From Larix kaempferi (lineage: Eukaryota > Streptophyta > Pinopsida > Pinales > Pinaceae), in contig BSBM01000179.1 in NCBI GenBank assembly GCA_027924585.1, positions 11,074,501-11,138,500 on the forward strand: DNA of 64,000 bases, given 5' to 3'. The notes under the pieces are model-generated. The model was not told where the DNA came from and made no database searches. It saw only the letters and a program-made list of their open reading frames with translations. Positions 22,753 to 32,269 of the stretch are shown piece after piece. Each line of letters opens with the position of its first letter. The first letter of the stretch is position 1. A program made the position numbers and the translations under genes.

Positions 22753-23303
22753 TGTTGAATATTGTAACTTCTAAGAATATTATATTTGTACATTATTTAT
22801 TCCGGAGATGTTCCATACCTCCGATGTGATTATACTATGAATCCGGAGATGTTTATTCCTCCGAATTGGTTGTGGTAACTAGGGTTATTAGACCCACCAT
22901 GTGGGGGTCGGCCAAGTCAGTTATAATAGGGTATTTAACCTAATGGTTAAATACGAGCCTACATGTACTTGTGTAAAATACATGTCAGTGTAGTGTATAA
23001 ATAGAGGAGGTATGTTCCTCATTTGACACACTCACTCACTTGAGAGAGGCGCACTTGTGGAGGAGAGGTCTGCTATGGTGGAGGAGGAGATCATGTCTTT
23101 GGTTTGCATCTTTGTATATTGTTGGTCATCTATATTGAGGAAGCTTTACTAGGTTTTCTACCCCATGAGGGTTTCCCAGGATAAATTTGTGTCTCTTGTG
23201 TTTATGTTGTGCTTGTTGCTTCTTCAGTGATCCTGTATATGCTATTATTGTGAAATGGAATGTAATGCTGTTATTTTCTTTCTTAGCATATTAAATTTTA
23301 ACA
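22753..23303 (+). repeat. 3' LTR of Copia copy 1
   Basis: 551 bp, the same length as the 5' LTR and with the same TGTTGAAT and TAACA ends. It differs from the 5' LTR at about a dozen positions by eye, for example in the GTCGGCCAAG segment. It is followed by the CAAAA target duplication. Confidence 0.95.
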
Positions 23304-23308
23304 CAAAA
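23304..23308 (+). repeat. Target-site duplication, right copy (CAAAA)
   Basis: Exact match to 15670-15674. The interrupted exon resumes at 23309. Confidence 0.93.
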
Positions 23309-24455
23309 GAGAAGAAATTTAGAAAACAAGGAAAAACACCACCTGGTCCCGCAAGGTAAATTAAATCTTGAATTCAATAGCTTTAATTTTCTTTAGATAT
23401 AAATAAAAGTGCGGTGCATAACATACTTGAAACTTTTGATGATAGGTTTCCTGACACTTTGAAGGAAAAAAAAGAAAGGATCGCCAAACATGGGAAACAC
23501 AAGCTAGGCTAGGGCGGTTACTTGAAGTTACAGTCAAAAATTGTAATTACCCAAATAACTTAACTATATTATTTGTATCGCCTTCCATATTTTAGGCAAT
23601 TGAAGCCAATAACATCAAAAATACATACTCTTATGCAATGTAGGGAAATGAATTTGGAACTACAACCATAGAGGAAGACCTAAAGCTTGGTTACAGTTCT
23701 GTCTATCAAGTTGTCGTTGAACAATGGAAAAGCTTGGGGAAGATCCCAAGATCTAGTGTGCAGGATAAGGTAAATAAAAATCAATCCACATTAACCTTTC
23801 ATCACTTATAAAAATTCATTCGTGTTTGATAATGTCCATAAATTTAATGTGTTACATTGTTGTTTTAATCAGGGGAGCAGCACAATCAATGAACCCATAA
23901 GTACTAGAGAACAGTGCATTGATAGTGGAGTGTCACCACAATATAGTGCTCTCGTGTAGACCCACATTGATGGTGCTACGACTAAGGTCCACGATGGTAA
24001 TATGGATGAATATTAATATATCATATACTTAATAATTTCATATTTATAGATTTTGTACTTCTAACATCTAGGATTGTCTCCTTATAAAGTGAGTGGTTTC
24101 AATGGCAAAGAATGTTGTACTTAAGGGTCCTACACCTAAAGAGGGACATAGCATAGTGATTCCAATGATGTCATCCAGTGCACCAGGTAAATAATTACAT
24201 TGCGAAGGTTTTTTTTTTAACATTACTGAACTACTTCAATAATATTTAGAAACTGGCCATATAAATTTAATATTGTTTTTTTTTCTAGGCGATCCCCCGC
24301 CACAGCGGCCTCCATGCTGCGAGTACCAGACCATGCATGATTTGCATGAGAGGATGCAAGCACAAAGAGTTTCTGAAGAGAAACCAAAAAATGAAGATGA
24401 CATGGATGAAGATGAATTACTAAAGAACTTTAGGAAGAGGGATAAAAATAAATGA
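23309..24455 (+). pseudogene. 3' exons of the Transposase_24-like pseudogene
   Basis: Exon remainder 23309-23355 (donor GCAAG/GTAAAT), then 23446-23542, 23644-23769, 23873-23996, 24072-24185 and 24289-24455. The first reads into PPGPARF across the AG/G junction. The next carries a Lys-rich helix and the HKLG-stop-GGY motif, with TAG where a sense codon is expected. The third (GNEFGTTTIEEDLKLGYSSV and onward) is clean. The fourth has one TAG. The fifth needs a one-base shift. The last codes a Pro-rich start, then MHDLHERMQAQRVSEEK, an acidic run and FRKRDKNK before TGA. Introns have normal GT/AG ends, so decay seems moderate. Confidence 0.6.
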
Positions 24456-27237
24456 TGATGTATAAACTATTTTTTTTTTACATATTCCTAGCTTTGAATG
24501 AGTTCTTGCATAGTTTTTGTTGCATTTCCTCTGAATGAGTTATTGCATACTTTTTTGTACTCACGATAGTAAAATATGAAATATATATGGTTAGTACTTA
24601 ATTTATCTCAACTTTGTACTTATTTTATCTCAACTTTCTTACTTAGATTTACAATCACATTTTACCAATTATGTATATTTTTAATGCATATTTTCTAGTA
24701 GAATATAAATTGGGTATTGGGGAATTGAGAGTGATGTGAAGGGGGGGGAGTGGCCATAAAATATTCCAGCTTCACGCGGTTGGCCATGTTCAGTACAAAA
24801 TAATTTATTGGAGCTGTTTAATCTTGGATCAAACCTCCCTCGATCCAACGAAGCAACAACAAAGTCAATGTTGACTTTGTTGCTACCCTAGATCGATGGA
24901 GGTTTGCTCCAATATTAGATGGCTCCAATAAATTATTCTCAAAACAAAGAGGATATTATTCACGAGTTTTATTTATTTATTTATCTATCAGTTTTGTAGT
25001 TTTTTCTCATCGAGTAAATCCATGTTTGAATCTAGGATGATGAGGGGCTTGTCCAAAACGAAGGCGTAGAAGGTGCTCCGAGGAATTGTAAAGGTATGTT
25101 ATGACATTCTCATAAAAAATGCATCTTAGATGAGTAAATAATGGTACAAATATGACTTGTATTGATTTTGTATATATTTATGGAGGTTAAATGATTTGGC
25201 ATTGCAAGTACTAGACAAACATAGTGATGGATGAGCTGTGATAAGGGGAGGTATGTTATCCAAATAATTTTAATTACTATTTAATTTGAAGATGTCTTTT
25301 TTATATCAGTTTAGAGTGAATAGTTAATTGCTTGTGGTTATCTCATGTATTTGACTACATTTTTGTGTTTCAAACCTTGCTATGAGATTATTTAAGTTGT
25401 AGATGTTTTTAAATCATCTTGTCTACAAAAAATAATGCAAAAATGTGGTTGTGAATTTCTACATTTTAATTTTAATTGTAGTTGTGCTCTCCTAAAATCA
25501 TTTGAAAGGAAATGCATTAGATTTTTAGATCTAATAATAGTGAGGTCATCAATATGGTGTAGGATCAAAGTATATATGTATAGGTTAATATGCATGTTGA
25601 TAGTTGTATCATGCTACTAATGGCACTTACCTCCCTAATTGTGCAATTTCCAAATAGAATAACTTGATCAACAAAAAATGAGTGGTGTTGTCTTCTTTGG
25701 ACACTTTGACTCCCAACACCATTGTGGGTTTCCAGTTTTAGGAGTAGTTTTAGGGTGAGAAGTTATACATAGTTTTTTTATCTTTGACCTAATTTTGATT
25801 TAAATCTAATGTACTGAATCATTTAGAAATATAACACCTTCCACTCCATCTTTTGTAGGGTATCTTGACTAGCTCCATCAAAGTACATGTCCATCCCACG
25901 GTTTATGTCCTCAAACCATAGGTCTTCAAATCATGAATTGAATAAGGACTTTGTTTCCTTTTTGTTGGTCCATTTGTTTGTTACTTATTTATCCTTGTGT
26001 CTATTGCACCCATGCTATTACACATAGTTCCATTAAAGCATGCTAAAACAAATGTTGAAACTCATGTACATATGGTATTTGACTTGCTGTAACACATGTT
26101 GAAACTCCTGTACATATGGTATTCAAAAAGTGTTACATTTTTCTCATTCTCCAATGGTTGATATAGTCGCCTACATTAGATCCAACCCTATCACTCATGC
26201 ATATTAAATGTTACATCCACGTTTTGGGTAGAGTACCCATGCCCAGAAGATGAAGCGTCAGACACAAACTGTGAGGAGATGGGAAAACAGTTGTCGAGGA
26301 AGGTGAACAATTTTGGAAATTGTTCAATCTTAGCAGAGGAAGCGAAATTGATTTAGGGGAAGACCGTAGAGTTTAAAGAGAGAGGGAGGCAATGGAGTTT
26401 GGGGTGAGTTCAACAAAGGAGAGATCATGAAGGATGCGATAGAGAAGCAGATCCATTCAATGAACATCGTGAAGTAAAAGGTTGAAATGGACTATTGGCA
26501 TGTTAACTCAGAGACTCTATCCTCCTCACAGCTTCAGAGTTGTTACAATATGAGAAACCATTCGGTGAATGCTATTGCTCGAATGTTGTTACTCCTGTCA
26601 TTATTTGTTGCAATGTAAACTCTATGATTTCACCTTGAATCAATAAAATCCTATGTGCTTGTCATTGCTATCTAGGGGTCAAATATCTTGTTATTTTGCA
26701 TTGTGTTTGATAATAGCATGTTGGTTTTCCACTGTGTATTTTGAGAGAAAAGTTAGGCTCTCTTTGACCTGTGCAGGCATATTACAAAGCCAAGTTTGCA
26801 AACGAATGGGGTTCAAAATCATGGTAGCCATTTACTACGTTGTTTTCCAAATTCATGCACATAATTTGTTTCCTTAAAATTTGCATGTCTAAAGAGCAAT
26901 GGGAACTTTGAATCTCTTGAGAGATTATTAGAAATATTGTACCCCAACTAGAGTTTTAAATTGAATCATTTTGTGCCACTAGAGCTACTCCATCAACTTT
27001 TGATTCATGTCCCACGGCTAGAGTATTTGGGTATAGTTGCACACCTATAACATCCATGCACTGAACAATATTCTAATCTCAAGTCCCTTTCCTTAGGTAA
27101 TTTCCAATGAATTCAAAGCTTATTTGGTTTTTTGGAGGTCGCACCTAGTTATCTTCCCTTGTTCTACTCCGTTTTTTCAAATTTGACCTCTATAAACTTG
27201 AGTTATGCAACAATTAAAAGTGTATAACGTATTAAGC
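24456..27237. other. Mostly empty intergenic DNA
   Basis: Apart from the foldback at 24799-24937, I recognise no gene. A possible 58-nt exon at 25036-25093 (between TCTAG and GTATGTT, reading DDEGLVQNEGVEGAPRNCK) is open but unsupported by neighbours. A TTTATTTATTTATTTAT run lies near 24969. Confidence 0.4.
24799..24937. mobile_element. 139 bp foldback (MITE-like) element
   Basis: The ends AATAATTTATTGGAGC and GGCTCCAATAAATTATT are inverted. The arms (about 24799-24868 and 24871-24937) pair along nearly their whole length, meeting at AAAGTCAA/TTGACTTT, so the transcript would form a long imperfect hairpin. The flanks resemble 4998-5085, which lacks the insert. The target duplication is hard to define inside the palindrome; AATT is one option. 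It could be a MITE or a young miRNA-like hairpin. Confidence 0.75.
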
Positions 27238-28770
27238 TCCCCATCCATTTCCACCCAGATGCGGGTGAGAATGACAGGTTGTAAGACCGTTCCTTGGAAG
27301 ATGGAGAACAAATGTGGGAGCCTAAGACACACAGGGAATCATTCTTATGATAGCTAGAGGAATTTAATGATGGAGTGGAGGATGCTTGAAGATCAAGGAG
27401 TGCTTAAGACCACCAGTGGAAGGGGACAGTAGTAGGAATGTAACATTAAGAACATGGGATGGGAGATAGGACTGATCACATTAACACCATGACCAACCTC
27501 GTTGAGAGATAAGAGGAGCTAAAAACTCAAGGGCATAGGAATGATTTGGAGGATTATAGAGCTCATTATGCACCTGACATGACTATGATGGGGAACGAGA
27601 ATGCATATTTTAACAAGATTGTCAAATGTGTGAAGATGACGATGTGTAGGAGGAGAGTTAATAGGTCTCCTTCCACACAAGAGGGAGGTTATGTCTATTT
27701 AAAGGAGACTAAACTCGATATGGAAGCCATCAAGATCAAGCACAATTCATAGAAGGCCTTCACCAAGTTAGAAGAGAACTGGGAGGAAGAGTGCATTGGT
27801 CCTGGAATGGCTCCAATACATCGCATGAGAAGCCACAGGGGTGGCAGCAGAAGGAATGAGGCTTAGTCTCATGAGTTTGACTGGAGCCAAATCTATATGG
27901 ATTCCACCCCCCATAACATTGATGCGACCATCTCGGAAAGGAAGAGTGAGGAAATTCATAGGTGTGAGGAAGAATACGGGATGGTGTCGGTGGTGACTCC
28001 GTATTGGATTGTTTGCACCCTGCTAGCAAGATCAATGATGGAACGTGATAATTTTTGGGAACTGGTGGAGGAAGTGTTGGGTAGGCTGCATAGCACTATG
28101 CTCCAGGATATTAATTCTATGGAATATTTCCTTGAGGTAGTGAAACCACCTTTCAAGCATGAGCCTAATTGGTATGAAGCCACGAAGGAAGAATATGGGG
28201 ATCCATCGAAAGAGGCGAGGAAGAAAAATCCCACTCCTAAGGAAATTTCAGGTAGCTTGACTTCACCAACGACCCTACACCATAAAAAATCTTGGAACGA
28301 AGGATGGGTGGAAAAGGAGGAAATTTCCAGTGAAGGCTCTGAGTAAAACATCTGTTGTTTTTGGTCATCTTTTTGTCTTTATCTCTCTCATTTTTTTTGT
28401 TGAGAAAGCCAAATCATCGGTCTTATTTGGGGTTTCCTTGGAATAGTCGAAATTTAGGAGACAGGGGTTTCAATGTGCTTATCCGATGTTTTTCCTTGGT
28501 ATTATTATCTTCGACGGTATGTCTTAGAGGGCCATTTCTAAGGCCCTTGTTGTGGGATATTTTAGGTATGCTGGAGTTTTATAGTGTTTTGCACTTGCTA
28601 GAGTTTTTTTTTTTTTGGAGTTATTGTTCTTGCTCTATGGGCTGAGGGAATTTCCAGCCATATCTGTTCTATTTCATAGACCTACCTATTTTGTAAAATT
28701 TTGTACATCTTTCTCTACATTCAATAATAGAAGGTTTTATCTTACTCATAAAAAAAAGTCCCCGTCCATT
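27238..28770 (+). mobile_element. Retroposed (LINE-type) insertion with poly(A) end and 12-bp target duplications
   Basis: The insert 27250-28758 ends in an A8 run (28750-28757) and is flanked by TCCCCATCCATT (27238-27249) and TCCCCGTCCATT (28759-28770), which differ at one base. This is the signature of target-primed reverse transcription. The last 400 bp look like a 3' UTR (ACATTCAATAATAGAAGG before the A-tail). The source may be a plant LINE, a 5'-truncated derivative or a processed gene copy. Confidence 0.8.
27440..28346 (+). pseudogene. Unrecognised ORF relic inside the retroposed insert
   Basis: One frame runs through from about 27440 to TAA at 28344-28346. It is interrupted only by a TAA near 27510, a TAG at 27750 and a TAG near 27862, all of which could come from C-to-T changes at CAA or CAG. 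The C-terminal part (from 27897) is clean for 149 codons and is rich in charged residues, with FWELVEEVLGRLHSTMLQDI and an end rich in Glu. I do not recognise the family. Its position before a 3' UTR and poly(A) suggests the last ORF of the retroposed RNA. Confidence 0.5.
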
Positions 28771-29729
28771 GCTAAAAAATACAATATTTATGGTTGATGT
28801 CTTGACTTTTCAAAACCTGTTGTTGAAATGTTCCTTTTTCTACTATGCATTAACATAGTGTTGTTGATAATAATGCAATATTATTTTATGCTTTAAACTT
28901 AAATAGAGTTAAATATTCTAGATACATAATGTTGGGTTCTCTCTCACTCTCTTTATATTCCCCACACAAAGTTTTTTAACCATTTCAGTTATGGAATTAT
29001 GTATAACATTCTTGAGGTTCACTTTCCAAGGAAAAATTTGTAATGCAAAAAAGGTAGCAAGAACAAGGGTTGGGGGGGTATTTCTAGTAATACATAGCTA
29101 CAGGAAATAAAATGTTGGAATCAAAGTGTTGAAAAAGAAAAAATTTCATGTTTGGTTGGAAATTGGAATACTAATCAATGTATGGTTGTAAGGGATAACC
29201 TTTTCCCTACACAGGCTTCTTGGACACCTTCTAAAGAAAACTTCAAATCCTCAAAAAGTGAACATACTTGCACCAAACCCTAGATGATGGTTATTTGTGA
29301 TCAGTCCTTGCACATTCCACATCCCATATTTGAATTCCATAGAAATTTGTTTACAAATACATTCTAAAAGGTAATCCCTTCTTTACTAAAGATAGTAGTG
29401 AAATATTCGTTAAAACTTGCCTAGAGTCAATGTTAGGAATTTTGATATATCCAGTAGTCTTTTCAGTGACCAATGAATTCAACATGAAGTATCATGTGTT
29501 AAAATTCTAGTGACACCTCACTAAACCCTAGATGATGTTCATTTGCGCAATGAGCCAAAACTTCTACAATCCCATGATATTTAATCAACAAAAATGCTCA
29601 TTCCTCCAACATTGTGTATTTTCATCTTCTTGCATGTTGGAATAAAATATGAAAGAAATGATTCCATGTGTGTTGCTTTAGTTGAAAAACTGAAAGATAG
29701 GTCTATGACATGTTTTTGTACTGTGACAG
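28771..29729. other. No gene seen; weak internal duplication
   Basis: No coding sequence is recognised. A motif with AAACCCTAGATGATG followed by TCATTTG-like sequence occurs near 29275 and 29523, suggesting a degraded direct repeat. Confidence 0.4.
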
Positions 29730-29844
29730 CTACAAGAATGGAGATCCATTGACAACAAAATATGGAAATGAAGTCTTTGAAAAATTTCTTTGTCACCATC
29801 CTAAAAAGGAGGCTAAAGTAGGCAGTGGAATTGATCATATCCTC
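29730..29844 (+). pseudogene. DCL/DUF3223-like exon, copy 1
   Basis: A 115 nt exon-like stretch between CTGTGACAG and GTATGTAGC. It reads YKNGDPLTT, then NEVFEKFLCHHPKKEAKVGS and GIDHIL. This matches the start of the DCL (DUF3223) domain, where an HP-x(n)-K-x-G-x-G motif is conserved. The domain occurs in plant DCL proteins needed for plastid rRNA processing and in the largest subunits of Pol IV/V. The rest of the domain, with its R-C-F and DFS-x-x-KC motifs, is not found downstream, so this is a lone exon. Confidence 0.6.
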
Positions 29845-30054
29845 GTATGTAGCAGATTTTGTTCTCTCAACTTATACTACATACTAGAATTAGTTTGAGA
29901 AAGGATTATTAGGAACATAAACAAGCATGATGTTGTTACTCCAAGAAATTTTCCGCAACTTGTATGGTTGAAGATCAACAAAAGTGGATACTTGATATTT
30001 TTCATAAGAGGAAATATTTACTACTATTGTTACTCCTATTGTTACTGTTGCTGC

Positions 30055-30205
30055 TACTCGATGAAGTCCTTGAAAATTTTCTTTGTCGCCATCCTGAAAA
30101 AGAGGCTAAAGTTGGTAGTGGAATTGATAATATCCCGATATGTAGTAGATTATGTTCTCCAAACGTATACTACTTACTAGAATTAGTTTGAGAAAGGATT
30201 ATTAG
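30055..30205 (+). pseudogene. DCL/DUF3223-like exon, copy 2
   Basis: Repeats copy 1 from DEVLENFLCRHPEKEAKVGS through the intron to TTTGAGAAAGGATTATTAG. Its donor reads GATATG in place of GTATGT, so splicing is probably lost. A triplet-rich CTACTATTGTTACTCC stretch precedes it, replacing the first exon part. Confidence 0.6.
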
Positions 30206-30281
30206 AACTACATAATATAGTCATATTATCTACACATATTGTATTTTACATAGGGAAATGCTTCTACTATTGCTTCTACTC

Positions 30282-30420
30282 CATGAAGTCCTTGAAAAAG
30301 TTCTTTGTCACCATCCTGAAAAGGAGGCTAAAGTTGGCAGTGGAATTGATCATATCTTGGTATGTAGCAGATTTTGTTCTCCCGACTTATACTACTTACT
30401 ATAACTAGTTTGAGAAAGGA
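30282..30420 (+). pseudogene. DCL/DUF3223-like exon, copy 3, fused to Copia copy 2
   Basis: Third copy, starting CATGAAGTCCTTGAAAAAG and keeping the GGTATGTAGC donor. It ends at TTTGAGAAAGGAT, exactly where Copia copy 2 sequence begins. Spacings between matching points are about 293 and 222 bp. Confidence 0.6.
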
Positions 30421-30599
30421 TATTATAACAGCATCTGCACGAGCAAGGAGTCATCAACATCATACATGATACATCTATAAATCATTGGAAGCTTTCTCAA
30501 TCATCATCAGTAACTCGAGCAGTTACTCGAACATCTTCAATACTGGAACATCAACATCTTCAGTACTGAGTCTTTATCTTCTGTAGAACTTCGAACAGC

Positions 30600-30800
30600 T
30601 AAAACAACATCAACATCTAGATCCTCACGATCATCAGCATCGTCATCATACGATCATCAGCATTGGGATCATCTCGATCTACAGTATCTGGATCATCTCG
30701 ATCTACAGCATCTAGATCATCACGATCTACAGCATCTGGATCATCTCGATCTACAGCATCTGGATCATCTCGATCTACAGCATCTCGATCATCTACATTA
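30600..30800 (-). repeat. Minisatellite E' in Copia copy 2 (~24 bp unit)
   Basis: About six units of GGATCATCTCGATCTACAGC with variants. It lies near the 3' end of the element on the minus strand, in the position of block E of copy 1. Confidence 0.88.
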
Positions 30801-30814
30801 GTATCCACACTGAT

Positions 30815-30965
30815 ACATCTATCATCAAAACATGTATTCTCACTAATACATCTATCATCAAAAGCATGTATTCTCACTAATACATCTATCATCAAAAGCA
30901 TGTATTCTCACTAATACATCTATCATCAAAAGCATGTATTCTCACTAATACATCTATCATCAAAA
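30815..30965 (-). repeat. Minisatellite A' in Copia copy 2 (34 bp unit)
   Basis: About four and a half units of CTAATACATCTATCATCAAA followed by AGCATGTATTCTCA. It is the reverse complement of block A of copy 1 but sits on the other side of the middle segment, next to block E'. Confidence 0.9.
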
Positions 30966-31134
30966 CATAGCAGCATACCCTGCAACACACACGATCATAT
31001 TACAGGATGATCAATCCCACTCTCTTTAGGACATAGGTCCATGGATGATACAATCCAGATCAAGTTCCAAGATGATCAGTCCTTATCACTTTAAGACAAG
31101 TCTCATGTCTAGGGACGATGCAATCCCATCACGT

Positions 31135-31405
31135 AAATTTTGAACCCAGTTCATGGACGATGCAGTCCTCATGTACATTTTGAACCCAGTTCATGGACAA
31201 TGCAGTCCTCACATACATTTTGAACCCAGTTCATCAACGATGCAGTCCTCATGTACATTTTGAACCCAGTTCATGGACGATGCAGTCCTCACGTACATTT
31301 TGAACCTAGTTCATGGACGATGTAGTCCTCACGTACATTTTGAACCCAGTTCATGGACGATGCAGTCCTCACGTACATTTTGAACCTAGTTCAGGGACGA
31401 TGCAG
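31135..31405 (-). repeat. Minisatellite C' in Copia copy 2 (40 bp unit)
   Basis: About seven units of TACATTTTGAACCCAGTTCA followed by TGGACGATGCAGTCCTCACG. Related to block C of copy 1, which has only three units. Confidence 0.9.
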
Positions 31406-31414
31406 TCCTATCTT

Positions 31415-32130
31415 CAATTTTTTGGAGACATCAGTCTACGGCTCAATTCTGGGACCGAGGTCCGGGGAAGATGCAATCCCCTACCTGTTCATTCAGGACT
31501 TCATTCTCGGAGACATCATGTCTACGGCTCTCTTTAGGACTGAAGTCCAGGGATGATCCAATCCTCTCATGTCCACCAAGGACTTCATTTTCGAAGACAT
31601 ACATCTACGGCTCTCTTTAGAACAAGTGTTCAAGCATGATACAATCCCTCTTCTTTCTCGGAGACACTTGTCTACGGCTCACTTTAGAACTTGTGTTCAA
31701 GGATGATGCAATCCTCATATGTCCACCAAGGACTTCATTCTTGAAGACATATGTCTACGACTCTCTTGAGGATGATGCAATCCTATCATGTCCACCAAGG
31801 ACTTCATTCTCGAAGACATACGTCTACGGCTCTCTTGAGGATGATGCAATCCTATCATGTCCACCAAGGACTTCATTCTTGAAGACATACATCTACAACT
31901 CTCTTGAGGATAATGCAATCCTATCATGTCCACCAAGGACTTCGTTCTCGAAGACATACGTCTACGGCTCTCTTGAGGATTATGCAATCCTATCATGTCC
32001 ACCAAGTACTTCATTCTCGAAGACATACGTCTACGGCTCTCTTGAGGATGATGCAATCCTATCATGTCCACCAAGGACTTCATTCTCGAAGACATACGTC
32101 TACGGCTCTCTTTAGAACATATGTTCAAGG
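31415..32130 (-). repeat. Minisatellite B' in Copia copy 2 (69 bp unit)
   Basis: Regular 69 bp spacing from 31731 (31731, 31800, 31869, 31938, 32007, 32076), with diverged units before that. The shared core CGAAGACATACGTCTACGGC is the reverse complement of part of block B. As 69 is a multiple of three, open frames of up to 159 codons arise on both strands and should not be read as genes. Confidence 0.93.
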
Positions 32131-32269
32131 ATGATGCAATCCCCTTGTCACATTAGACCCTATCTAAGGACCATCCACCAACCTCTCTGTCGGCATCATT
32201 AATATAGGTATCTTCATCATCGACCTCACTCTCGATGCAGGAAATCTCATCATGAGTTATCACATCACT

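Larger units (their letters stand above)
15675..23303 (+). mobile_element. Complete non-autonomous Copia-type LTR retrotransposon (copy 1)
   Basis: The element is 7,629 bp with 551 bp LTRs, a PBS complementary to initiator Met-tRNA directly after the 5' LTR, a polypurine tract before the 3' LTR, and a perfect 5-bp target duplication. The LTRs differ at about a dozen positions by eye (roughly 2%), so insertion is fairly recent relative to the other elements here. The interior has a long leader with tandem repeats (16.2-18.9 kb), a broken RT-end/RNase H relic (19.14-20.18 kb), then five minisatellite blocks (20.3-22.6 kb). I see no gag, protease or integrase. Mobility must therefore have depended on proteins from an autonomous relative. 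It interrupts a Transposase_24-like exon. Confidence 0.93.
13496..24455 (+). pseudogene. Multi-exon pseudogene: SET-like block, micro-exons and Transposase_24-like C-terminal half, split by a Copia element
   Basis: Predicted exons: SET-like block; micro-exons; 14647-14838; 14965-15270; 15401-15674 continuing at 23309-23355; 23446-23542; 23644-23769; 23873-23996; 24072-24185; 24289-24455. Phases agree between the exons from 15401 through 23996. The exons around the insertion read RPLMIPEMEWKALIEDAK, then after the element EKKFRKQGKTPPGPARF, then a Lys-rich KEKKERIAKHGKHKLG followed by GGY. This resembles the plant Transposase_24 (Ptta/En-Spm type) pattern of a W-x-x-L motif, a Lys/Arg-rich helix and the H-R-L-G-x-x-GY motif. 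Such proteins are CACTA-transposon-related or domesticated from them. The last exon is Pro-, Glu- and Asp-rich and ends in a Lys/Arg tail and TGA. Lesions: TAG codons in exons 14965-15270 (two), 23446-23542 and 23873-23996, a one-base shift in an A-run near 15475, and the 7.6 kb insertion. Confidence 0.6.

Noticed and set aside
31636-32128. Repeat proteins of 137-159 codons
   Set aside because: Produced by a 69-bp minisatellite unit that is a multiple of three; no start context or family match.
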